From contig CAZLBV010000257.1 of NCBI GenBank assembly GCA_964557845.1, forward strand, positions 1 to 20,699: a stretch of 20,699 nt of DNA, read 5' to 3'. Of the stretch, positions 1-6,584 are shown piece after piece. Below the pieces are notes generated by a model that was given only the letters and a program-made list of their open reading frames with translations, ran no database searches and was not told where the DNA came from. This DNA comes from CAZLBV01 sp964557845 (lineage in GTDB: Bacteria; Acidobacteriota; Aminicenantia; Aminicenantales; Aminicenantaceae). How positions within the stretch are numbered: position 1 is the stretch's first letter; every line of letters begins with the position of its first letter. The position numbers and the translations under genes were made by a program.

Positions 1-103
1 GTTTTATAAAAGGAATTCGCCGCTGCTGTATCAGTCGGTAAACATGACCTTTGCTTACCTGTAGAAAATCTGCCAGCTGCTGCGGAGTCAATAATGGCTG
101 CAT
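1..103 (-). CDS. Excisionase-family HTH DNA-binding protein (partial, 3' end off the left edge)
   Basis: The minus strand reads from an ATG at 103 with no stop to the window edge, giving 34 residues that begin MQPLLTPQQLADFLQVS and continue KGHVYRLIQQRRIPFIK. The pattern 'LTPQQLADFLQVSKGHVYRLIQQRRIPF' split over the helix and wing is that of the short MerR-like HTH_17 fold found in excisionases and in small DNA-binding proteins of mobile elements. Its ATG directly abuts the TAG of the upstream Xre-type gene (TAG-ATG), and AAGG sits about 5 nt ahead, so the two are probably translationally coupled. In integrative elements such a gene often precedes an integrase; that would lie off the left edge and is only inferred. 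The fold call is fairly firm; the role in excision is a guess. Confidence 0.7.
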   Translation of the reverse strand, partial: MQPLLTPQQLADFLQVSKGHVYRLIQQRRIPFIK

Positions 104-271
104 CTACCTTTTACCTTCCATAAGCGAATAAATCCGGTTTAAAACTTTTTTTGACGGTTGCGTTTTGTCGCTTTCAAGTAAAGATATGTACTGTTGACTT
201 ACACCCAAAATTACCCCAAGCGCTGATTGAGTCAAGTCTAATCTCGCCCGTAAAATTTTTAATTCTTTCAT
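104..271 (-). CDS. Small Xre/Cro-type helix-turn-helix regulator
   Basis: A 55-residue protein that is almost entirely one HTH_3 domain: MKELKILRARLDLTQSALG, then VILGVSQQYISLLESDKTQPS, then a last helix ending LMEGKR. The 'LTQ..LG..LGVSQ..IS..E......PS' spacing is the classical Cro/C1 helix-turn-helix signature. A longer reading frame opens upstream to an ATG at 325, but the family normally begins at the 'LK.LR..L.LTQ' helix. The ATG at 271 also has GGA about 7 nt before it, while the extra residues would run into the divergent gene. It forms a two-gene unit with the excisionase-like gene and is divergent from the unknown cassette starting at 314, so it may repress the short region between them. 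Its AT-rich composition matches the accessory segment. Confidence 0.8.
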   Translation of the reverse strand: MKELKILRARLDLTQSALGVILGVSQQYISLLESDKTQPSKKVLNRIYSLMEGKR

Positions 272-313
272 ATTGATTCCAACATAGCATATATTGTAAG
301 ATACAAATAAATT

Positions 314-901
314 ATGTACACACAACTAAATTTTGTCCCTTATCCCCAGGATCAACAATCAGTTTTTCAGCAAGCTAAATGGCTGCTGCATGAGCTTATA
401 AAAGAAAAAAATCATAAGCATCCTTGCGATTGCGGCGCCTGCATTTATGCTGCATATAAAAAAATGAATAAAGCTAAAAATCGGCCATATTCTAAAAGAA
501 CATTTTTTGTATACTTTTTACGTGATGCTTTTTTTTGGATAACTTATTATGAAGGAACAAAGATAAATTTTTATGAGGTTGCTAAATCTTATAGAATAAA
601 TATCAGGAATGATATATTGTCTACAGAGATTCTATGGGGAAATCTTAGGAGTTCTAACAAGTTAAAAAGAATAAATGTCGAGTATCCAAGCATTTCTTCC
701 CCTAAATTAAAAACCTTACATATACTCTTGGAGCTTGAAACAAAAGAAAATAACCAAAAGGCTAAAAAGTTTCTTCAGGGTATTTTAAATAAAAAAAGTT
801 TCTATACATACTATAAACGTGCTGGCGATCCTAAGCTTGATAAATTGGTAAAAAAGATTAGAAATGATTTACCTTTTAAAAAATCTCCAAGAATAATTTA
901 A
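314..901 (+). CDS. Hypothetical protein with a CxCxxC motif (first gene of an AT-rich cassette)
   Basis: A 195-residue basic, aromatic-rich protein that I do not recognise. Near residue 35-43 it carries HKHPCDCGAC, a compact His/Cys cluster (C-x-C-x2-C) that could bind a metal such as zinc; no second Cys pair follows, so an intermolecular or partial site is possible. The middle is rich in Phe/Tyr/Trp (RTFFVYFLRDAFFWITYYEG), not long or clean enough for a confident membrane helix. The C-terminal third is Lys-rich and ends in KKSPRII. No obvious Shine-Dalgarno precedes the ATG, which lies only 42 bp from the divergent Xre-type gene. Codon use is strongly AT-biased, as in the next two genes and unlike the genes right of the tRNA, which suggests horizontal acquisition. 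Confidence 0.65.
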   Translation: MYTQLNFVPYPQDQQSVFQQAKWLLHELIKEKNHKHPCDCGACIYAAYKKMNKAKNRPYSKRTFFVYFLRDAFFWITYYEGTKINFYEVAKSYRINIRNDILSTEILWGNLRSSNKLKRINVEYPSISSPKLKTLHILLELETKENNQKAKKFLQGILNKKSFYTYYKRAGDPKLDKLVKKIRNDLPFKKSPRII

Positions 902-927
902 TAAAAAAGACAAGGGGGCAAATCATT

Positions 928-1416
928 ATGTATATTGATTTAAAGGCACTCAAGAAAAAATCATTATCCAGTTTAAAAACTATCTTTATTTTTATGTCGG
1001 TACTATGGCTTTTGGATGCATTGGCTACTGGATTATATTTATCATTTCACAACATTTATCATGGAAAATTTGGGTATTTTTTTCTTATTGATGATAAAAA
1101 TGATTTTTCTGCAATTTTTAGTTTTTGGCTTGCTGTATTTGGTATTATTTTGTTATATCAGGGATACAAGGCATTTGAGAGGGATGACTGGACAATTTCT
1201 GGATCTGGTACTAATAAGATTGAAATTTTAAAAGTGTTGCAAAAGGAATTTAATATTATGAAATTAATTAATAGAAGAATTGAAAAAATAATTGAAGATG
1301 ATATTGATGATATTGAGGTTGATATTGAATTTGAAAAATTACAAAAAATAGAATCTCAATTACATACTATTCTTAAAGATATTATTCCAATATTCGAAGA
1401 AAATGACGATGAATAA
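928..1416 (+). CDS. Two-TM membrane protein with acidic helical cytoplasmic tail, unknown function
   Basis: A 162-residue protein with two predicted membrane helices, around residues 18-40 (IFIFMSVLWLLDALATGLYL) and 62-82 (IFSFWLAVFGIILLYQGY), joined by a short polar loop. The remaining half is soluble, amphipathic and very acidic (EDDIDDIEVDIEFE), ending EENDDE, and could form a coiled coil. There is a strong Shine-Dalgarno (AAGGGGGC) about 9 nt before the ATG. It starts 26 bp after the preceding gene and 55 bp before the next, all on the plus strand, so the three are likely one transcript. No family is recognised. A small membrane protein with a cytosolic coil beside unknown soluble partners is a layout seen in phage-defence cassettes, but nothing in the sequence proves this. 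Confidence 0.65.
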   Translation: MYIDLKALKKKSLSSLKTIFIFMSVLWLLDALATGLYLSFHNIYHGKFGYFFLIDDKNDFSAIFSFWLAVFGIILLYQGYKAFERDDWTISGSGTNKIEILKVLQKEFNIMKLINRRIEKIIEDDIDDIEVDIEFEKLQKIESQLHTILKDIIPIFEENDDE

Positions 1417-1471
1417 TTATTAATTTTATTTTATTTGTGCTACTCTATGAAAAAAGCTAAAGGAGGGAATT

Positions 1472-1831
1472 ATGGGAAAAAAAATCGGTATTATTATAGA
1501 TTTCCTTTTTTGGCCGGACAAAGAATACGCCTTAATTGAAAGAATATCTCTCTCACCTGAAAAATTCAATGGAAGAGTACGCTACGGGATAAAGGGCGAA
1601 GATAAACAGTTGAGTTTTGAAGAGTTAGCACAAGAGCTAAAAAAAATTCAATTAAAACGTGATGATAAGATATATCTTTTTGTTGTGAATCAGGAAACTG
1701 GAAAGCGGAAAGATTTTAGTTTAAACATAATAAAAGAATGGCCAAATAAAGATATGGTTGATATTAAATATAATAGGATACATGAGATTTATCATATTAC
1801 AGAACATATTAAGGAAATAGGAGTTTTATAA
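1472..1831 (+). CDS. Hypothetical small soluble protein (third gene of the cassette)
   Basis: A 119-residue protein preceded by an excellent Shine-Dalgarno (AAAGGAGGG, 5 nt before the ATG), the best in the cassette. It begins MGKKIGIIIDFLFWPDKEYA, with alternating hydrophobic residues like a beta strand rather than a signal peptide. It continues with a charged helical stretch (LSFEELAQELKKIQLKRDD), another strand-like segment (KIYLFVVNQETGKRKDF) and a C-terminal helix with two His residues (HEIYHITEHIKEIGVL). No membrane helix, catalytic motif or known family is evident. It is the last gene before the 3' end of the tRNA-Arg and shares the AT-rich codon use of its two upstream neighbours. Confidence 0.65.
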   Translation: MGKKIGIIIDFLFWPDKEYALIERISLSPEKFNGRVRYGIKGEDKQLSFEELAQELKKIQLKRDDKIYLFVVNQETGKRKDFSLNIIKEWPNKDMVDIKYNRIHEIYHITEHIKEIGVL

Positions 1832-1871
1832 TTATATATAAACTGTGCAGTAATTGTGAAGTAAATATAAG

Positions 1872-1894
1872 AAAATTGTATAAAATTGTGTAAA
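1872..1894. repeat. Short 10-bp direct repeats between the cassette and the tRNA
   Basis: AAAATTGTAT at 1872-1881 is followed at once by AAAATTGTGT at 1882-1891 and then AAAT. The copies differ at one position and repeat with a period of one helical turn. They lie about 80-100 bp from the tRNA 3' end. Helically phased short repeats here could be integrase-arm or excisionase binding sites of the presumed island, but they could also be chance in AT-rich DNA. The remainder of 1832-1969 shows no gene. Confidence 0.35.
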
Positions 1895-1969
1895 TATGAG
1901 ACTAATTTAAAAAATGAGTAACATGCATTGTTTTTTATATTATATGGGGTAACAGGGGAAATAAGGAAG

Positions 1970-2042
1970 CACGCCCGGAGGGATTTGAACCCCCGACCTT
2001 TGGATTCGAAGTCCACCGCTCTATCCACTGAGCTACGGGCGC
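1970..2042 (-). tRNA. tRNA-Arg (anticodon TCG)
   Basis: The minus strand folds as a 73-nt cloverleaf. Acceptor GCGCCCG (2042-2036) pairs with CGGGCGT (1977-1971), the outermost pair being G-U, with discriminator G at 1970. The D arm is GCTC-AGTGGATA-GAGC. The anticodon arm has loop CTTCGAA with anticodon TCG, reading CGA and, by wobble, CGG. The T arm is GGGGG-TTCAAAT-CCCTC. The top pair of the anticodon stem (27-43) is a G-A mismatch; the other four pairs are good. CCA is not encoded. A near-ideal promoter lies just upstream. The 3' half, a common target of tyrosine integrases, faces the AT-rich segment. Confidence 0.95.
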
Positions 2043-2054
2043 ACTGATAGAGAG

Positions 2055-2083
2055 ACTATAATATCAGACCGGATTCTTGTCAA
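2055..2083 (-). promoter_or_regulatory. Sigma70-type promoter of the tRNA-Arg gene
   Basis: On the minus strand TTGACA (2083-2078) is separated by 17 nt from TATAGT (2060-2055). The start point would lie about 6 nt before the mature 5' end at 2042. The -35 matches consensus fully, the -10 in five of six bases, and the spacing is ideal. Confidence 0.8.
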
Positions 2084-2298
2084 CCGTTCAAGACTTGTTC
2101 GAGCCCTTGCTCAAAACACCGAAGTTCGATCTATCTCTTCAGAAATTCTTCCTGGGTGACGTTGCGTATGATAGATTCCCGTTCAACCACTCCGTTTGTT
2201 TTATTGGGCGGCATGGGGAGGGTGGTCTCACTGACAACGAATTCATCCATTACCACTTTCCTGACCCAATAGGATTCGAGATGGAATTTGTCACAAAC
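2080..2298 (-). pseudogene. Possible degraded coding remnant beside the tRNA promoter
   Basis: Between the tRNA and lysA (2043-2540) there is no convincing intact gene. One minus-strand frame reads like protein: after a stop near 2300 it gives KFHLESYWVRKVVMDEFVVS, then ETTLPMPPNKTNGVVERE, then SIIRNVTQEEFLKR, a TAG at 2131-2133, and IELRCFEQGLEQVLNG before a TGA at 2080-2082. A single nonsense codon thus splits an otherwise natural-looking C-terminal region. An ATG at 2250 with AGGAAAG upstream could still express a 39-residue piece. I do not recognise the family. The opposite strand is also open (2077-2334), so the coding strand is not certain. I see nothing else in 2335-2520. Confidence 0.3.
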
Positions 2299-2521
2299 CT
2301 AATCCAAGTCTGCCTTCCTCTTATCCAGTTATAAAGTTCCATCCGAAAACTGGAAGGAGAACAACCGCATAGTAGATGGTATATGGTAAAGGGCTGAATT
2401 TTTTCGGAGAATAGCTGAAATAAGCAACCGGGACGCCAACCTAAAAGAATAGAGAATAGATTTTATCATAAGGTTTCATTTCTTAAAAAAACAAAATCTC
2501 TGGACAGACAAGTTTTTCCTA

Positions 2522-2536
2522 ATTATCATTGATAAT
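2522..2536. promoter_or_regulatory. Perfect 7-1-7 inverted repeat just before the lysA start
   Basis: ATTATCA-T-TGATAAT is a perfect 15-bp palindrome ending 4 nt before the lysA ATG at 2541, where a Shine-Dalgarno would be expected and none is visible. It could be an operator, or as RNA a small hairpin over the initiation region. The half-sites resemble Fur hexamers (GATAAT), but their orientation is opposite to the usual Fur 7-1-7 arrangement, so I do not call a Fur box. Confidence 0.4.
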
Positions 2537-2540
2537 CAAC

Positions 2541-3821
2541 ATGGATTACTTCATAAGAAAACGTAATAAGCTGTACTGTGAGGAAGTGGCTTTATCGGAC
2601 TTAGCGGACAAGCATAAAACTCCCCTGTTTGTGTACAGCCTGCGCACTTTTGTCCGTCATTTTAAGGTTGCTTCCCAGGCATTTAGAGACATTCCGCATG
2701 CTGTGTTTTATTCTGCCAAAGCCAATTCCAATCTCAGCCTTCTAAAAATCATCGCCGGATTGGGCGGCGGGTGCGATGTAGTCTCTCTGGGTGAGTACTT
2801 AGCGGCACGAAAAGCAGGGATTAAAAGAATTGTTTTCTCGGGTGTGGGAAAGCAGGATTTTGAAATAGAAGAAACTCTCAGAAAAGGTTTGGATTTTTAT
2901 GGTGTGGAATCTGAGAATGAACTTCGGTTGATAGAAAAAATTGCGGCCAAGCTAAAAAAAAGAGCCCTAGTTTCTCTGCGTGTCAACCCAGATGTGGATC
3001 CCAAAACACATAAATATATTGCCACAGGATTAAAGAGTGAGAAATTTGGGATCCCGTTTACACAGGCGGAAGAGTTATATCATTTCATATCAAAAAGCAG
3101 CTATCTTTCAGCGGTTGGAATTTCCATGCATCTTGGCTCCCAGATCATGACAACTCGACCTTTTGTTCAAGGATTCGAGAGGCTTAAACACATCTTCAAC
3201 CGCTTAAAGGAGAAAGGAATAAAACTTAAATATATCGATTTAGGTGGAGGTTGGGCGGTTCCTTTCACTCGGGATCAACGGCTTCCCAGCCCCTCTGATT
3301 ATATCAATACTCTTTATCCCCAAATGCAGAATATTGATGTTGAGTTTATCGTTGAACCGGGAAGGTCTTTAATCGGCAATGCAGGAGTGCTGCTGAGTAA
3401 AGTCTTATATATAAAGAAAGGGAATGCAAAGAATTTTGTGATTGCAGACGCTGCCATGAATGATCTCATCCGGCCAGCTCTATATGGAGATCCTCACCGG
3501 ATAGAACCGGTTGTCCAGCGCAAAGGAAACGCGATAAATGCAGATGTGGTCGGCCCAATATGTGAAAGCAGTGACACCTTTGCCGCAAATATCGAATTAC
3601 AAGGCCTTCGAGACGGGGATCTTATTTGCATATTCACTGCCGGGGCCTACGGCTATTCCATGTCATCCAATTACAACAGCCGCTTGCGGCCGGCTGAAGT
3701 TTTAGTTGACGGAAATCAAATCTTTTTGATCCGGGAGAGGGAAACTTATTTTGATCTCTGGCGGAAACAAAAGTTATTAAAACTGACACCACCCCTTCAC
3801 CGTGTAAAAAAAATCTCATAA
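2541..3821 (+). CDS. lysA: Diaminopimelate decarboxylase
   Basis: A 426-residue PLP enzyme that decarboxylates meso-diaminopimelate to L-lysine, the last step of lysine synthesis, in the cytoplasm. It has the fold-type III (alanine-racemase-like barrel) hallmarks in order: PLP-binding lysine K60 in FYSAKANSN, HLGSQI at 197-202, the glycine loop DLGGGW at 233-238, EPGR at 272-275, and the partner-subunit catalytic CESSD at 341-345. The family's AYGYSMSSNYNSR signature follows at 369-381. Length is normal. An in-frame TTG at 2529 would add four residues, but the ATG at 2541 gives the usual N-terminus; neither has a clear ribosome-binding site. No other lysine genes are adjacent, so it appears to be a stand-alone gene. 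Related ornithine or carboxynorspermidine decarboxylases are less likely given the CESSD and MSSNYN motifs. Confidence 0.93.
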   Translation: MDYFIRKRNKLYCEEVALSDLADKHKTPLFVYSLRTFVRHFKVASQAFRDIPHAVFYSAKANSNLSLLKIIAGLGGGCDVVSLGEYLAARKAGIKRIVFSGVGKQDFEIEETLRKGLDFYGVESENELRLIEKIAAKLKKRALVSLRVNPDVDPKTHKYIATGLKSEKFGIPFTQAEELYHFISKSSYLSAVGISMHLGSQIMTTRPFVQGFERLKHIFNRLKEKGIKLKYIDLGGGWAVPFTRDQRLPSPSDYINTLYPQMQNIDVEFIVEPGRSLIGNAGVLLSKVLYIKKGNAKNFVIADAAMNDLIRPALYGDPHRIEPVVQRKGNAINADVVGPICESSDTFAANIELQGLRDGDLICIFTAGAYGYSMSSNYNSRLRPAEVLVDGNQIFLIRERETYFDLWRKQKLLKLTPPLHRVKKIS

Positions 3822-3894
3822 TCACCCAGAGAAAAACACTTTATATCAACCTAATTTAAACATAAGCAGCCGCTCTAAACAACAATCACGGGAC

Positions 3895-4140
3895 TATGTT
3901 TTTTCTAAAACAATTAAAACCGTAACTGTAAGGGCAGATGATCTGATTTATATTGACGATAAATATTATACAGTCTCTAGCTATGGATACAGTGGATATC
4001 AATTGATCCTCTCCGATGAGAAATTTCAACCATTGGTTACTATTTTAGACAAGAAGGGAGTCGAATTCGGTACTATAAGTGTATATCCGCACTTTCGCTT
4101 GCTTGGAGGGAAATCGCCTGGTCTATATCCATTAAGATGA
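3895..4140 (+). pseudogene. Coding-like fragment lacking a start codon
   Basis: Between lysA and the next gene (3822-4292), one plus-strand frame ending at TGA 4138-4140 reads like a beta-rich protein: TVTVRADDLIYIDDKYYTVS, then SYGYSGYQLILSDEKFQPLV, then TILDKKGVEFGTISVYPHF, ending GLYPLR. The frame stays open back into the lysA 3' end, yet has no ATG, GTG or TTG before the conserved-looking part and no ribosome-binding site. That suggests the 3' end of a gene whose beginning was deleted. I do not recognise the family. The listed start is only where the protein-like stretch begins. The remaining 4141-4292 holds no gene. Confidence 0.4.
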
Positions 4141-4292
4141 AGCCGGTGAATTAATCCTTAAATGTGTTGAATACTAATTAAACCTCCACAAAGCATCAAT
4201 AAGGCCATAAAGATTCAAGTTGATTCTTCCATAAAAGCATGGCAGAATGAAAAAATAAATTATAATAATAATTATCATAAAAGGATGGACTA

Positions 4293-6080
4293 ATGAACTT
4301 ATCAACTCGTGAAAAAAATGATCTTGTTGCCCAATGGGCTTTCGACACCCGCCCCATTTTAGGACGCATGCATCTCTGGCTGGAGGATGTCGAGGTGGAG
4401 TGGCTCAGGGGAAAGCCACGTCCGGAATTCACCCAAAACATCTCTTTTATGGACGGTCGCATGGAAAGACTCATGGCCATGACAGCGGCGGTTACCGCTT
4501 TAGGAACACAACTTTTCGGCCGCTACGGAGAAGGAAAAGATAAAGAAAAAGATGAGATCAACCGCGTAAAAAAAGACGCCGATGCCATCTCTGCCTATGC
4601 GATGAGTGAAAGCCTCTGGTATGCTACACGTGGACTTCCTGAAAATCACGCCATTTTGGTCTGCATGGGAGAAGGATTGATGCCCAAGGTTGGAGAAACT
4701 AAGGAGATGGGCTCCAATCCTCAGTTGGGATTTGGACGGGTTTATGCCCGGCCCCAAATAGCTAAATGGCTTGATGCACGGGTCACACGGCTTTTAAACG
4801 ACCCTGAATATAATTGGCAGGAATTCTGGTCAGAGATCAAAGAATCAGGAATCACGGTCTGGGGAGCTGCCATCGATACTCTAGAAAACACATCCCGTTT
4901 TGCCAAGGGAAAAACGACCGGTCCTCTGACTGTATTGCATCTCTTCAATCAGCCCCTTCACATGGTCAAACCTTATGAAGGATACATGGGCAATCTATTT
5001 CTTCCTCAGGAAGTGATTCGAAAAGCAGAAGAGAATTCGATCCTGCTGGATTTTATGACTCCCAGAGAAAAGGTGGTTGAATCGATCGAAGCCACCTACC
5101 CAGGGATCAAACGAGAAAATATTCATGTCTGGACACTAGGCGGGAAGAGCCGGATCAAACGCCTGGGCTGGCTGTGGAAGCAGTGGCAGAAATTAGGAGT
5201 TCATTTGGTCGAAAACGGCTGGATCTTACCTTCAAATATGGAGGCTTTTGTCGATTCCGGCACTTATGCTCCGACCTATATTATTGGAGCCTGGAAAGAC
5301 AAAGAAGGGCAGCATCACATTTTTCTAGTGGATGGTTATGCTGCTTCCGCCGAAGCCATGCAGGCTGTAAGTTTAGCCCCAATGTTAGGACTGGATGGAA
5401 CATTGGTGACCTTTACTTCAAAATTCGAGCTTCCCATCAATAAAGAACAACATATTATGAAACTCGACCCGGGGAGCCCGGATTTTAAGGAAAAGCTAGA
5501 ATCACTCTTTGAAAAAACTCTGGACCATGAAACACTTGACAGATATAAAGATATGATACTTGAAGCCAGAGAAGCCGGCATGCCATCATTCAGCCGGGTT
5601 ATTCGGGTAGATGACTTTTTCCCTGAAAAAAACTGGGAAGTCGTGGCCCTGTCTGGATACATGTGTGATGATCCATATTCCGGAGCCAAAGGCGTTGAGG
5701 AAATTGAAAAAGGTATCTTCCGGGTGACATCGAGAATCGCCACCCCCCGGGGAGATAAGAGGATAACATTCACTCTCCGTCTTATGGAAAAAACAAATGA
5801 ACAGAGGTTAGTTTTCAATCCCCTTCTAAGCCGGTTTTTCTATGGTGAAGATTTTCGCAGCCGACCAGTCAAGATATCTGATTCAGGCCGCATAAGAAAC
5901 GAACTGCAAACATTGGTCTCAGAAGCTCTGGAGCATAAAAGAAACGGACACATGAAAGTAAACTTTGATCAGATCCCTCCTGAGGTCATCTCCCCCAAAG
6001 ATCAGAAGATCCTGCGTGAGGCCCTTGAGTGGTATAAAAAACATCATCCTATATGGTTCAGATGGCTTGAACTCCCTTGA
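4293..6080 (+). CDS. Conserved-looking cytoplasmic protein of unknown function, 595 aa
   Basis: A long, clearly coding frame with a Shine-Dalgarno (AAAGGATGG) about 5 nt before the ATG and a TATAAT at 4261-4266 that could serve as a -10. There is no signal peptide and no membrane helix. Residues 1-110 are mostly helical. The central part has strand/turn features typical of an enzyme core: HAILVCMGEGLMPKVGET near 120-137, GFGRVYARPQIAKW, HHIFLVDGYAASAEAMQAVS near 345-365 and LDGTLVTFTSKFELP near 372. The last 60 residues include KVNFDQIPPEVISPKDQKIL and end in an aromatic-rich WYKKHHPIWFRWLELP. I cannot assign a family and do not guess a reaction. It is probably monocistronic: the gene before it is a fragment and the region after it is convergent. 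Confidence 0.85.
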   Translation: MNLSTREKNDLVAQWAFDTRPILGRMHLWLEDVEVEWLRGKPRPEFTQNISFMDGRMERLMAMTAAVTALGTQLFGRYGEGKDKEKDEINRVKKDADAISAYAMSESLWYATRGLPENHAILVCMGEGLMPKVGETKEMGSNPQLGFGRVYARPQIAKWLDARVTRLLNDPEYNWQEFWSEIKESGITVWGAAIDTLENTSRFAKGKTTGPLTVLHLFNQPLHMVKPYEGYMGNLFLPQEVIRKAEENSILLDFMTPREKVVESIEATYPGIKRENIHVWTLGGKSRIKRLGWLWKQWQKLGVHLVENGWILPSNMEAFVDSGTYAPTYIIGAWKDKEGQHHIFLVDGYAASAEAMQAVSLAPMLGLDGTLVTFTSKFELPINKEQHIMKLDPGSPDFKEKLESLFEKTLDHETLDRYKDMILEAREAGMPSFSRVIRVDDFFPEKNWEVVALSGYMCDDPYSGAKGVEEIEKGIFRVTSRIATPRGDKRITFTLRLMEKTNEQRLVFNPLLSRFFYGEDFRSRPVKISDSGRIRNELQTLVSEALEHKRNGHMKVNFDQIPPEVISPKDQKILREALEWYKKHHPIWFRWLELP

Positions 6081-6246
6081 TCCTGAATTATTAGTAAAAT
6101 ATACCGACACAAAATACAATTTTCGTCTCCTCTGTATAACGAGTTCTAAAGTGAATCTAATAGATGCAATCAATCCATTCTCAAATTATAAATTTTGTCG
6201 GTCTCTTTTACCCTCCGGGCGGACCGATCTCAGCACAAATACTTCT

Positions 6247-6292
6247 GGGCACTGAGTTCGAGGTATTACACATACATCTTCACTCAATGCCC
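6247..6292. repeat. Imperfect inverted repeat in the intergenic region
   Basis: GGGCACTGAG (6247-6256) and CTCAATGCCC (6283-6292) are inverted repeats matching at 9 of 10 positions around a 26-nt loop. There is no T-run, so it is not an obvious intrinsic terminator. It lies in the gene-free stretch 6081-6434 between the 595-aa gene and the NTF2-like stub; nothing else recognisable is in that stretch apart from a TTGGGGTCA motif near 6383. Confidence 0.4.
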
Positions 6293-6434
6293 CTCGTATT
6301 TGCACCAACCTCGGCCCGCTAATAATCCAGGAAGATTCGATTCTTAGTTATCGCAGTATTGTAAACATAGATTTTGAGATATTGGGGTCACACCACGGCA
6401 AGCTATTGATAATTCAAAAATTAAGCCATATTAG

Positions 6435-6584
6435 AGGGCAAATATCGCCCAGGTTTACAGCGCCTACCGTAAAGCCTATAACAGCGATAATCCCACTGAA
6501 TTTACTGAGGGCGTCCACTGCTTGCAGCTTTATTTTGACGGCAAGCGATGGTGGGTCACCAGCATTGTCTGGGAAGATGAATAA
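6435..6584 (+). pseudogene. C-terminal remnant of an NTF2/SnoaL-like (DUF4440-type) protein
   Basis: A plus-strand frame bounded by a stop at 6432-6434 and ending TAA at 6582-6584 reads NIAQVYSAYRKAYN, then SDNPTEFTEGVHCLQLYFDG, then KRWWVTSIVWEDE. The pattern 'IAQV.S.Y......P..F..G.....QL..DG.RWWV.S..W..E' is the last strand pair of the small NTF2-like fold (SnoaL-like / DUF4440 proteins of about 150-200 residues). The first two-thirds of such a gene is missing and there is no start codon. It overlaps, in antisense, the final 18 codons of the minus-strand glycosidase gene. Family recognition is by pattern only; its status as a remnant is clear from the missing N-terminus. Confidence 0.6.

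Noticed and set aside
272..325. Longer N-terminus for the Xre-type regulator (start at 325)
   Set aside because: The extra residues do not belong to the HTH domain and would overlap the divergent gene; ATG 271 fits the family.
2077..2334. Plus-strand frame of 85 codons starting TTG
   Set aside because: The TTG overlaps the -35 of the tRNA-Arg promoter, has no ribosome-binding site, and the opposite strand reads at least as naturally; coding status is unsupported.
2522..2536. Fur box at lysA
   Set aside because: The half-sites resemble GATAAT hexamers but face the wrong way for the standard 7-1-7 Fur arrangement, and lysA is not an iron gene.
5336..5818. Minus-strand 160-codon frame inside the 595-aa gene
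   Set aside because: Ser/Arg-rich antisense shadow of a clearly coding plus-strand gene; no ribosome-binding site.
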